Positions 17,346 through 27,473 of a stretch of 28,665 bases of DNA are shown in pieces (the first letter of the stretch is position 1; each line of letters starts with the position of its first letter). The notes below the pieces were generated by a model. The model had not been told where the DNA came from, searched no databases, and worked only from the letters and a program-made list of their open reading frames with translations. This stretch comes from Gnetum montanum (lineage: Eukaryota > Streptophyta > Gnetopsida > Gnetales > Gnetaceae), in the NCBI GenBank assembly GCA_015680685.1, contig MNCI01005013.1, forward strand, positions 176,018-204,682, written 5' to 3'. The translations under genes and the position numbers were made by a program.

Positions 17346-18806
17346 ATGAAAAACATTGATGCAGATGATCTTTTAATAGAGATCAATGAACGATCCAATT
17401 TTAAGGTCTTCACAGGTGAAGAAAGGCAACTGGAAATTTATGTAGCATCATCGGCAAGGGAGGCTTTGGTACAGTGTACCTGGGAATTATGGAAAATGGA
17501 AGCAAAATTGCAGTTAAAGTTCTGTCAGCCTTCTCCGATCAAGGGAAAGAACAATTTTTAAACGAGGCAAGATTTTAATTTCCAATTAGCTATACGGTTC
17601 TATAGTTAGTCCTGTGTGTTTGTGTGTTTGTGTTTAAGCTGAAAGTAACTACATCTTGTTTCTTCTTGTTTGAACAGCTTCATCTCTTGTCTGTTGTGAA
17701 TTACAAACATTTAGTTTCCTTGCTAGGGAACTGCATCGAAACCCATGAAGTCACGCTGGTATACGAATACTTGCAGGATGGATCACTAGAGGACTGTCTT
17801 TACGGTGAATTTCACAAATCAAATTGAATTCTTTATCTGTTTTTCAATATCCTTTATGTGAATTAGGGCTAAATCATCAGATTGCTGAAAACACCGAGGT
17901 CTGACTCACAAAGGAAGGAGCTAACGTGGAAAAACAGAGTCCAAATAGCACTGGATGCAGCACTTGGTAAGCAGATTTCAAAGGATTTCTGATTTAATAA
18001 ACAATAAATAAAAACAACTGAAATTGGTGTTTTTGCAACTTTAGGGTTACAATACCTGCACGAATCATGCACTCCCAAGATCATTCACAAAGATGTGAAA
18101 CCTACAAACATTCTTTTGGGCAATGGTCTCAGAGCAAAACTCTCAGACTTTGGCATATCTAAATGGACAAAGGACGAGCAGGCTACCCATATAACCACTG
18201 CGATAAAGGGAACCCCTGGATACATGGATCCTGAGTATGACCGTCAACATCGTCTCTAATTGTCGATCCATACGTTAACAAATAGTAATGTGCGACTCTT
18301 AACATTTTGGAACTGTCAGTATGTACCAGGTATTTCAAGACCTTCATGTTAACAGAGAAAAGTGACATATACAGCCTTGGAGTGGTGTTGTTGGAGATGA
18401 TTTGTGCGAGACGACCTATGGATAGGACGCTGCCGCAAGACCGGATATTTCTAGCCCGATGAGTAACATTTATACATACATTGTAGCTTTAAACTTAAGT
18501 GTTTAAAAATCCAATGAATAACTATCTAGATGAAAACAGGTAAAACCATTCTTGGAGTCGAATGATGCAGAGATCCTTGTCAATGTTGTTGACAAGAATT
18601 TGGTAGGAAAATTTTGCAGTATAGAATCACTACATCGAGCTGCAAAGCTTGCAATGGAATGTATTGATGAAAACCCATCAGAACGGCCAGATACGAACAA
18701 AGTTATTGCAGAATTATCTCAAGCACTTAAAGAAGAAGAGGGGAATAGATTATCAGTACGACCAGATGAAATTTGTTTAAGTTGTGAGGATTTCCCTGTT
18801 CCTTGA
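17346..18806 (+). pseudogene. Same receptor kinase pseudogene: cytoplasmic kinase exons
   Basis: The first kinase exon (to about 17565) has the glycine loop IIGKGGFGTVYLG and IAVKVL with its Lys; a frameshift near 17425 separates it from the upstream DDLLIEINER segment. Exons follow at 17678-17804 (HLVSLLGNC, LVYEYLQDGSL) and 17881-17966. Next, 18045 to about 18257 has IIHKDVKPTNILL, LSDFGISKW and GTPGYMDPEY. Then come 18356-18462 (KSDIYSLGVVLLEM) and 18540-18806 with the terminal RPDTNKVIAELSQAL helix. Most introns keep gt/ag borders; the donor at 17565 is GC and the one near 18257 looks lost. A TGA at 18460 stands where Trp is usual. The catalytic HRD is HKD. DFG is intact. No full-length kinase can be made. 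Confidence 0.85.
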
Positions 18807-19169
18807 TCCATCATACTCATCCTAGCCTTGTCCAAGCAATATGGAGTTGGCTACATGCTACCTTTGGTACCTTTCCTGAATTTAAATGGATGATTTGCAA
18901 GGAAACACTGGCATAACTCTGTCTTAGTTTTCCAGTTTTTGCTTATTTGATAGAAACATTGTATAAAATGATGAAATCTATCTACTGGTAAGTCTCATTC
19001 AGAGGAATTTTATGAAACTGAAACTCAAATTTAGTATTCTCTCCTATAAGAGACTCCACAGTCCTATCCATAATGCAGTGGCCCAAGGCCAATGAAGAAA
19101 TTTAATGGATTGCATTTAAATTTTATAATTTTTTAAAAATCATTGGAATTTTAATACAAATGATGGGTA
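18807..19169. other. 3' flank of the receptor kinase pseudogene
   Basis: No coding potential is seen. This is probably the old 3' untranslated region and flank of the kinase gene, ending at the LINE insertion point. The matching continuation is at 25050 onward. Confidence 0.45.
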
Positions 19170-19186
19170 AATAATCTTATCCAACT
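19170..19186 (+). repeat. Target-site duplication, left copy
   Basis: aataatcttatccaact here is repeated exactly at 25033-25049. The first six bases could also derive from the AAT-rich LINE tail, so the certain part is the last 11 bases. Confidence 0.85.
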
Positions 19187-19215
19187 GAGTTCGAACCGCA
19201 TACAGATTTTTGAAA

Positions 19216-20583
19216 TGTCGGGAGAGGGAGCAGCAATGGGCATGGCAGCGGCAACAGAAACAGGAGCAGCGGTGGCACCAGCGGCAGCGATGGGAGTGGC
19301 AGCAGTAGCAGTACCAAGAGCAGGTGCAACAGGGACGGGCACAGCAGCAGGAGGGGCCAGAGGATCGGTTGTTGCGAGAGGCAGCAAGGGCAGGGCAGTA
19401 AACGGTCCGGAGAATGGCGCTGGTCATGATGGCTACACAGGAGGGCACGGTCCTACAGGTTAGGGTTGAGCATCCACCAGAGGACCCAGTATAGGAACTG
19501 GAGCAGAGCTTGTTGGGCAAGTTCATTTTGGAGAGAGTAAGGTTGCATTTGGATCTAATCCGAAAATGGGTCAAAGTGACATGGGGGTTGGTGAACGTTC
19601 ATTTTCGAGGGCTGGCCAATGACCAGTTTCTGTTCACATTTGCAACAATGGAAGACCGTGACAAAGTGTTGCTCAAGGGTCCATGGTTTTATGGGGCCTG
19701 TGGACTGGCCCTGCCCCTGGAGACTAGGAGTGCATCAGGCGCCAGTCTGGATCCAGTTGTTTGATCTACCGTTGGAGTATTGGCAACCAGAGTTCCTAAA
19801 GTCTCTAGCGGGGCTGTTCGGGAATTTATAAAATTTGATACATTCGTGAATCCATAGATCAAATGGGCTATCCCCATTTCTACCTGTGGAGGTTGTTGAG
19901 GATGGAGGATCTAGTTACGGAGGTACTGCTGGACACCGTGGGTGGAGAAGAGAAAATCCATAAAATTTGAAAACTTGCTAGTGCGCAGGGAGGGGCACTA
20001 GAGGTGCAAAATCTATGGCGCACAGCACTCCGAATCAGAGCATTGCAAAAGATCAATGAAGGTCACTAAGGGCTGGAATCTTGTGGGCAAGAAAGGCCAG
20101 ATATGGAATACCACGGCAAATGGAGGACCCCTGGCCAAACACCCACAAGATCAAACCACGGTGGGAAGGGGAGATGGACAAAGGCAGACAAATGAAAATA
20201 TATGACCTCAAGCAGAAGAGGAAGTTCCAATGCCACTGCAAGCCAATGGCACGGCTAAGGGGCCGCTCGCACGTGAGGAGATGGAGGAGGTTCCTAGCTC
20301 TCCCCACACCCCGCCAGTTCCCAAGACTACTGTGCAGGACTCAACACTGCATTGGGGGAGTGGATTACAGTCGATCGGGGCTCTGCAAGGCCAAAAATGC
20401 AGGACATCCAGCCCATGCAGGCAAAGGGACAGCTCAGCACAATGGTTCTTAGGCCAGACAACAATCATTGGATGGCCCAATAAAACCACAGCATGCAAGA
20501 AATTCACACAACGGGATCTGGATTTGGGGGTGCAACGAATGCTGTGGGAGGTGTATCACCATCATGTGTCTACATCTCCATGA
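19216..20583 (+). pseudogene. LINE ORF1: Q-rich N-terminus, DUF4283 nucleic-acid-binding domain (frameshifted)
   Basis: The reading frame starting at 19216 gives a Gln/Arg/Trp-rich stretch (REREQQWAWQRQQKQEQ). It then gives VRVEHPPEDP and, at about 19510, GKFILERVRLHLDLIRKW, FLFTFATMEDRDKVL and KGPWFYG. This is the DUF4283 fold of plant LINE/retroelement Gag-like proteins. After a frameshift around 19720-19740 the domain continues as APVWIQLFDLPLEYW. A Pro/Glu-rich tail (20230-20583) returns to the first frame and ends at TGA 20581-20583. No CCHC knuckle was found. The protein would coat LINE RNA. Stops near 19309, 19393 and 19487, all consistent with CAG/CAA-type codons, show decay. Confidence 0.7.
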
Positions 20584-23500
20584 AGGTATTGACATGGAAT
20601 TGCCGAGGCCAAGGTACCCCATACAAAAGAAATACCCTACGAACGATGGTTAGGGAGGGAGGTTGCAAGGTTGTTTGTTTACAAGAGATCAAGTTCCAAA
20701 GGACCAAAAGGAAGTTGCTGATCTGGGAGGGATGGACAACCTAGATGGTGCCCAGCAACAGACATGCAGGAGGTATGGCCATTTTGGCCAAAATACCAAT
20801 CAATTTTGTTGATGATTCTGATTGGAGTCAAACTGTCCACGCACTACAAGAAGATCTCTGGATAACAAATTTTTATGGGGCACAGAACTGGGAGATCCGA
20901 ATGCAGGAGCTTAGATGGGTGGTAGGGATCATCCCCAATCCTGCCAGATGGTTGTTGCTGGTAGATTTCAACCAGTGGCTATATTACTGGGAAAAATCTG
21001 GACATGACTACACTAATCCACCAAGGGCTAAGGCATGTATCAAGTTTCTTTGTCAATATGAGCTAGTTGACCTAGAGATCATGGGGTGTAAATTCACTTG
21101 GAGTAATCATTAAAGGGGAACTAATGGCGTCCAGTCCAAGATCAACCGCATTTGGGTGAATGAGCGCCTCATGCTAGAATACAACATCACGGTAGAGGAA
21201 AAGGAGAGACAAGCTTCAAACCACTAGTCCATTTTATGCTAGCTTCAGTTGGGGAAGACATAGGATCCCAAGCCTTTCAGGTTTGAGCAGGCTTGGCTAC
21301 ACAAAGCCTAGCTAAAGCCAATGGTGGTCGCAACTTGGGACAATTACACTAGGGCACAAGAGCCTCGACAGTTCCTAAGGGATGGGTTGCAAAAGTTGAA
21401 AATGGTATCAAGGCCAAAGCATTGGATGACATGTACAACTTCCGGGGATACAGACAGTAGGTGCAAATGGAATTAAGGGAGATACAACAAATGCAGGAAG
21501 AGGGGGTAGCTGGGGATGTTGAAAAACAAGAGCTACTCAAGGAACTCCAGGAGCTAGATAGGGAGGAAGAGAGCTACTAGCAACAGCGGTCAAGGGTGAC
21601 TTGGCTACGAGAAGGGGTTAAACATACACGATTCTTCTTTGCCATGGCCAAACAAAATAGGGCCCACCGGAACAAAATCCAACATTTGTTAAATGGTACC
21701 AATGGGGGAGGCCCACAGAGCAACACGAGGGGGCTAGACGCATTGCAAAAATATTGGAGAGACATGTGGAGATCGCAAGCCATGAAACCGATCTCCTTGC
21801 CAATCACAAGGATCATCACAAGTGCTAACAATGCCAATTTACTACGTCTCTTCTCACAAGAGGAGCTGCAGCAAGCTTGGAAATCCATGCAGTCCAACAA
21901 GGTTTCGAGACTAAATGGATGGTCGATTGAATTCTTTAGGGAGTATGAGGATCTTGTGGGATCCAAATTGCTGGATGCATAAAATAGTATGCTCAATTGG
22001 CAATAGGTTAGGAGGGAAATCAATTGCTCCAATGTGGTGTTGCTACCCAAGGTCCCAAACCTGACAACAGCAAAACATTTTCAGCCTATTGAGGTTTGCA
22101 ACATGCTGCTGCGTGTTTTCTCCAAACTACTGGTTGGACGCCTTGCATCGTTGATGGGGAAGCTAGTTGGAGAGCATCAAGCAAGGTTCATTAAGGGTCG
22201 ATACTTGCAGGACTAGGTGTTACTCTTGCAAGAGATCTTGCACTCAATTAAGAGGGCTAGATTTCCAAGCATGTGCATCAAACTAGACATAACCAAGGCC
22301 TATGACACTGTGAGCTGGATGGCACTTAGAACGATGATGATAGAAAAGGGGTTCGATGCAAAGTTTGTCAATTTCTACATTCAAATGCTACGACGTGGCA
22401 GGTATTCCCTTAACATCAATGGGAGGCTTTGTCGATTCACTGGAACAGGGCATGGACTGAGGCAAGGGGATCCACTGTCACTGCTCCTTTTTATCATGGT
22501 CATGGACTTGTTTAAAGGCTATTGCCTTGACGAAGGTGTTCACGGGCTATAGGTTGTTGTAGTGCCCAGTGTGGTAGCCCATTATGTGGACGATACAAGG
22601 GTGTTTTCCAGGGCTACGGTGCCATAGGTTGTAGCCTTGTTATGGACAATGGAGAGGATACAGCAGGAGGTAGGCCTAGAAGTGAACAAAGGAAAATTAG
22701 TCATCTATTGCACCCACACAGAGGGAAGGGTGCAGGCCAAAATTATACAGACATTGGATGTTCTACCAGGCCAGGCGCATGACATAGATTTGGGAATGCC
22801 TATTTTTCACTGGAATAAGTAGAGGAGTTGGGAAGGATTCATAGAGTGGGTACAATAGTGGACCGCACTTTGGACTAGCCATTTTTTGTCTAGGAAAGGG
22901 AAGATGGTGTTGGCTGCGACAATCCTGATTGCAATTGCTAGGCTTACAGTGTCCATGGCAACACCTCCAACCACAATGGTGCAAAAGATTGATAGCATTA
23001 TGAGAGAGTTCGTGTGGTCAGGAGGTAAAGGGGGCAGGCATATGCACGTGGTGTTGTGGATGGTCACAGCGCAGCCCAAACTGGTGGGGGGCATTGGTAT
23101 TTTGGGACTTGGAGATGAGATGACATTGGGCACACATCATCTAATGAACGAGTACATGGGGCAAGGTGAGGGGGTAGTGCGATGGGTGCAAATTTTGTGG
23201 CAGAAATATCAACGATGGGAGGTGCATCCAGAATGCTCACAACTCTAGAAGAATGTTTGCCGCCATGCTACTATGGTGGAGCAACTCGGATTGTTGGGGC
23301 AAAACCCAAAGGAACTGGTCAAGTTCTAGTACCTACAAGAAGAGGGATGGGCTGCAATTTGCAAGGGCTATCTCCTTGAAAAGATCAAAGCGTTTGAATG
23401 GTTGCTAAAACATAGGGCACTACCAATGAGGGCCACGTTGAGAGAGAAAGGGATTAGGATGGATGCCAACTATCCACACTGCTAGGAGACACCTGAAACA

Positions 23501-24245
23501 TTGCATCATGTCATTTCTGGTTGTAGGTTTTCTCAGGAGGTGTGGTTGGCCGCCAATATATCCCCCACCGTAGGTTTTCACGAAGACTCCTTGCACCTTG
23601 CTATGCTGTGGGTCCAGTGGAAACGTAGGAATTCTCTAATTTTTCTAGGGCAGCCACTTCCTTCAGCCGCAACTGTGGTTTGAGAGGTGTGTGGGTTGTG
23701 GAACGACACCATGGCGACTATGGAGCAACACCTACTTTTTGAACCATCATGGAAAGAATTTTTTAGATTGCCCAAATTATGGATGATGGTGGAACGGATG
23801 GGGTGGGTGGAGATGCTCAAGCGCATGGAGGGAGAGATGCACTTGCCTACTCAGCAGTTCTACGACAACTGGGTGGGAGACACCACACAATATAGGGGCA
23901 AGAGGATTGAAATTATAGTGCAGACACTGGCTGCTACGCTAGGGGTGGACGACGTTGGGGAAATCATGGTGCCAATTGTGAGGGCCCAAGATGATGTGAG
24001 CGAGTTCTTCACAGGACACATTCCCAGGACAGCTAGCAGGCACATCTGAAAGTCCAAATTACAAGGGGATTGGAGAGATGTGGTGCTCCTGGTGGAGAGG
24101 TATTTTGTGCAATCCGGGTACCCCCCACAAACTAGTGGGGGTCCATTTCACTTTTCTCAAGCACCTTCGACAAGGCTCCCCACTGAACTTGCCCCATTTT
24201 TTCTAAGAGTCTCTACGTGGGAGGCAGTTGGGGTAGCCTCCTAGA
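20580..24245 (+). pseudogene. LINE ORF2: endonuclease, reverse transcriptase, Cys/His C-terminus (broken)
   Basis: The ATG at 20580 opens MKVLTWNCRGQ, the start of the endonuclease, followed by CLQEIK with its catalytic Glu, a LLVDFNQW strand (usually GDFN) and FTWSNH near 21100. After a frameshift near 21400 the frame continues to about 24245. It includes a coiled-coil-like linker (MELREIQQMQEEG), then RT motifs ARFIKGRYLQD near 22180, KLDITKAYDTVSW near 22290, GLRQGDPLS near 22460 and YVDD near 22590. The zinc-binding C-terminus has ANYPHC, ETPETLHHVISGC near 23470-23525 and a following W. Many in-frame TAG codons are present. The protein would nick DNA and prime reverse transcription at the target. 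Confidence 0.85.
23687..24245 (+). other. C-terminal extension of LINE ORF2 beyond the Cys/His region
   Basis: The ORF2 frame remains largely open for about 185 codons after the zinc-binding motif, with single stops at about 23682 and 24047. It includes FEPSWKEFFRLPKLWMMVE, a Trp- and Met-rich helix, a segment GKRIEIIVQTLAATLG and a polar end. I do not recognise a domain; it lacks the RNase H motifs found at this place in some plant LINEs. Confidence 0.45.
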
Positions 24246-24254
24246 GTAATCCTC

Positions 24255-24770
24255 GTGCTATGGCGTGGGGGTGCACCAATTGTTCACCCAACACCAACAA
24301 TCGTGTACCAAAGAAGGCAATGCCAAGGGACGTCTGCCAAGGCACAAGTGCAGCACAACAAGGGCCCTAAGATGGAGGGCATAGGAGTAAAAACATCCAC
24401 AACCATGGAGGAATGGATGCTAGAAGAGCACCACTTGGCGATTGAGCAGGTGCAACTGTAGGCGTGGGCACAATGGCAGCTCAGGTGGGAGAATATGCAG
24501 CAGGAGGCCCAAAGAGAAGTGAACAAATTACACCTATAGGACCTCAAGTGGATGGAGGCAGTGATTTCAAGACACTAAACGAGATTGGCGCAGTTCAAAG
24601 CAAAGAACTAGCGCATGGTGCTTGGACTAGGATCAACTGGACAGTAGACTGCAGCTAGCACTGATGCCTCAGAGGCCTCAACTATGGGTGAGAGTCAAGG
24701 ATCTGGGTCGCAGTTCATCGAGACTACAAGACGTAGTAGTTCGGGGACGGACACAAACAGGTAGTGCTAT
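24255..24770 (+). pseudogene. Possible further LINE reading frame with coiled coil and Ser/Thr-rich tail
   Basis: In a different phase from ORF2, one frame from about 24255 reads EEWMLEEHHLAIEQVQL, then WAQWQLRWENMQQEAQREV, DLKWMEAVISRH and a Ser/Thr-rich end (ASEASTMGESQGSGSQFIE). Single TAG, TGA or TAA codons separate these pieces, but their common heptad-like character suggests one decayed frame. It may be a third ORF or an extension of ORF2 after a frameshift at about 24245. Function unknown. Confidence 0.4.
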
Positions 24771-24869
24771 GGTCCTAGGTATTCCAAGGTGTATGTGGCA
24801 TGTTTGTACTCTGCTCTTGGGAACATGGGTTGAATATCTAAGTGAGGGTCATCGAGAAATGTGAGAGGG

Positions 24870-25032
24870 CTGCATTGTGCGGGCATGTAGGTGATTATGT
24901 GGTACATTGTAGGTGACCGTTGGGTCACATGGATGGGCTATGTTGACTCCAGTCAATGATCTTTTATGTACATTTGTACATTATTTTTTTTGGAATAAAA
25001 TCACTTAATCATTTTCCAAAAATAATAATAAT
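24870..25032 (+). other. LINE 3' untranslated end and (AAT)n tail
   Basis: The segment has no ORF. It contains a tgtacatttgtacatt near-repeat, a T run, ggaataaaatcac with an aataaa-type signal, and ends in a short (AAT)n array from about 25020 that merges with the right target-site duplication. Confidence 0.65.
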
Positions 25033-25049
25033 AATAATCTTATCCAACT
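25033..25049 (+). repeat. Target-site duplication, right copy
   Basis: Exact repeat of 19170-19186, immediately after the LINE tail. It marks the right edge of the insertion. Confidence 0.85.
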
Positions 25050-27340
25050 TTAATCCTAAACTCTTGGACATCCTATACGTTGTATTTCTTTATTGATGGC
25101 TACCAAATACTGGTTTTTCATGTATTCTATTTCTTAAACTTTTCTCTATTAGTTTCGTATCTCACTTAAAGTATGGCATACTATTTTAAAAGTGTTTTAA
25201 TATTGTTATAAAATATGTATGTAATAACTTTTATTAATGTTTTAAACAGTTAAGTTCATTAAATTGTTTTTCACATTATTGAGACATGAAAGTATTTAAC
25301 TTATAGGATTAATCTTTCTATCAAGTTATAGTTGCACTAGTTCCATAAAAGACCTATGGATCCGTTGGACTTCGATGCTTGTTAAATTTAAAAACAGGAT
25401 TCCTTCTGTTTCCAAGTATTGGACATCGTTTTTGGGTGTCTATCAATGCCACCAAAATTCAAATTTTTGTTTAGGCATTTAAATTGCAGACAATCATAAA
25501 AGTACCTTGGTATTTGTTCAAATACAACTGACATTAACATAACTTCACTTGTGTAAAAATACTGGCCTTAAAGTTTTCCTTATATCCATGTCGGACAGTA
25601 TACTGTTTCAGCCTGTTTCCTTTTTGCAAAGCATTGAAGTGGGTATGCTGCTACTTAAAAAAGAGAGGGCTTTGGCCACATGGGTAAAATTTTAACATTT
25701 TAGATTCATTTGTTAAAAAAAAAACCCCCTTGTGTATACAAAACCCAAATTAATGAGGAGAAGAGTATGCGGCAGAGAGTCAAATAGCAGATTGACAAAA
25801 GTTGTAATTCAGTGTCTCACAGGAAATTCATCAATAAGACCTAACATTGGTGGAGTTCCAAGAAATTCTCTCAGCACTTCTGACACAAGGAAACCGTGTG
25901 ACCAAGGAAGTCAGGGAATTTCCTTTGAGTTAAGATAATCTTAATTTTTCTTGAACAAGTTTGTCTCAATATCATCCACTGTTACCAGTCGACGTTACCC
26001 ACTCTGGTCAATGTTACCAGGCAAAAAGCAGACCAAGCATTCCTCGAACTACACAGGTAGTCAAATCATACTGAAATACAGGTGCATGCAATGAGAGGAT
26101 ACGTTGAAGATTTGAGCAGAGACTTTATTTGTGATTAAAGCAGCATCGACTGCTTCAAGATTTTAAACATAATTTGCTAAAATGCCATTCATTACCCCAA
26201 AGAGAGCAAGATGCGGCAGATATGATAAAGAAAATGAAAGCTAAATGTCCTCTATTAATGGCAAGTAATAGTGGATAAATAAAGATTTTCCATAGAAGAA
26301 CGAATACTCTGAACATTCAAAAAGTTTCCCTGCATTTGCTTGATCATAGATTATCCAAAGTCTGATCAATTTACAAGGGCAACGCAGCTCATCTGACTTT
26401 GGAGTATAATGAAACCACAAGTCCAAAAAAAAAAGTAATGCTAATTCTGGGGTACAGCTACTACTTATGCAATTCAAGACACAACTATCAGGTAATGGAT
26501 GCTGTATGGAAGAGGGAAGGAAGGTAGAATCGTTATTGTGCCAGAAAAACTTGAACCTACATATTTATCACATGTTAAGCAATATTAGAGCAGTTGAACC
26601 CTGCAGTCCCAGTCCCTACTTGATGATGACTACTCCGATGTAGAACAGAAGTATTTTATAGTAAAAAAATAACTGGATCCTAATATTTATGTTATCATAT
26701 AAATGTCCAACAGCCAGTGAATGCAAAAGCTATTTCTGTTTGTACTCAAATTACGGCACTTTGTAACGGCAATATTTCTAGGTTAAACATGATGTTTTTG
26801 TCATAAGATGCAGAAAAAAAATGCTACGAAATGCAAGAAAAGAAGCCTCTGCTTTGGCAGAGAGCTACATTCATCCCCGTACCCATGCCTAACCCACAAT
26901 CGAACCCTGAATCTTCTCAGTAACTTGATATTATTTAATTACAGTATGCCGGGTAAACTATTTTACCCGCAAAGAAAATAATTGTACTCCATATTGAATC
27001 ATTGTGCTGGAATAAATGTTTACCCACAAGAACAGAACAGTGTATAACAAGGTGAACGTGAAATTGTTACCCTAAACCCGAAGCCAACAGATTAAACTTT
27101 ACGCCTAAAGCTTAAACCAAATCCAGGGTAAACTGAAATGAACATTCATACATAGATACATTATCGATTCAAACAAACACAAATTAAGATCATTATTCTT
27201 GCGATTGAAACGAATGGAAAACAAACTTAAGAAGTGATATTGCCAGCACTTTTAGGCAGGAGAAATACCCGCAAGGCGAAGAAGGCAAAGCGTGGGTTTT
27301 TCGCAGCCCCGACCACGAAGCAGCAAGCGAAAGTGCGGAT
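25050..27340. other. AT-rich region without a recognisable gene
   Basis: The start continues the 3' flank of the receptor kinase pseudogene interrupted by the LINE. Short ORFs at 25732-25938 (plus) and 26241-26477 (minus) match nothing I know. A locally GC-richer patch at about 27250-27345 contains several CpG and CGAAG-type words. It could be the edge of a low-copy promoter or first exon, but no frame is convincing. Confidence 0.4.
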
Positions 27341-27379
27341 GCGGTAAGAATGTAGCATATTATCCATTATTCATGCACC

Positions 27380-27473
27380 ATATTTTGCATTTTTCAAGGA
27401 TCCAAACCTTAAGCTCCACATTTACNAATATTTTGCATTTTTCAAGGATCCAAACCTTAAGCTCCACATTTAC
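27380..27473 (+). repeat. 46-bp exact duplication flanking a single N
   Basis: 27380-27425 is repeated exactly at 27428-27473, separated only by n at 27426 and one base. This looks like two contig ends that overlap and were joined with a placeholder N rather than merged. Confidence 0.85.

Larger units (their letters stand above)
19187..25032 (+). mobile_element. L1-type plant LINE, almost complete, with target-site duplication
   Basis: The element is bounded by a 17-bp duplication. It has a DUF4283-type ORF1, an ORF2 with apurinic endonuclease, RT and Cys/His C-terminus, a 3' untranslated end with ggaataaaatc, and an (AAT)n tail instead of pure poly(A). It is about 5.85 kb. The ORF1 N-terminus is open at the left edge without a clear in-frame ATG, so a modest 5' truncation is likely. 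Several in-frame stops and frameshifts make it inactive. It interrupts the 3' flank of the receptor kinase pseudogene, in the same orientation. Confidence 0.9.

Noticed and set aside
19215-19463. Ala/Gly-rich open frame starting with an ATG
   Set aside because: It is another phase of a CAG/CGG-rich stretch. The +1 phase gives the Gln-rich start that runs into the DUF4283 domain, so the Ala-rich frame is a shadow.
19140-19574. Minus-strand Cys-rich frame resembling a metallothionein-like peptide
   Set aside because: It is antisense to the same CAG/GCA-rich LINE segment; the Cys codons come from GCA/GCAG on the other strand.
25732-25938. 68-codon plus-strand frame after the LINE
   Set aside because: It is short, has no known motif and lies in AT-rich sequence. 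A resemblance to a kinase tail was too weak to use.
26241-26477. 78-codon minus-strand frame
   Set aside because: It has no motif, sits in a low-complexity region, and looks like a chance frame.
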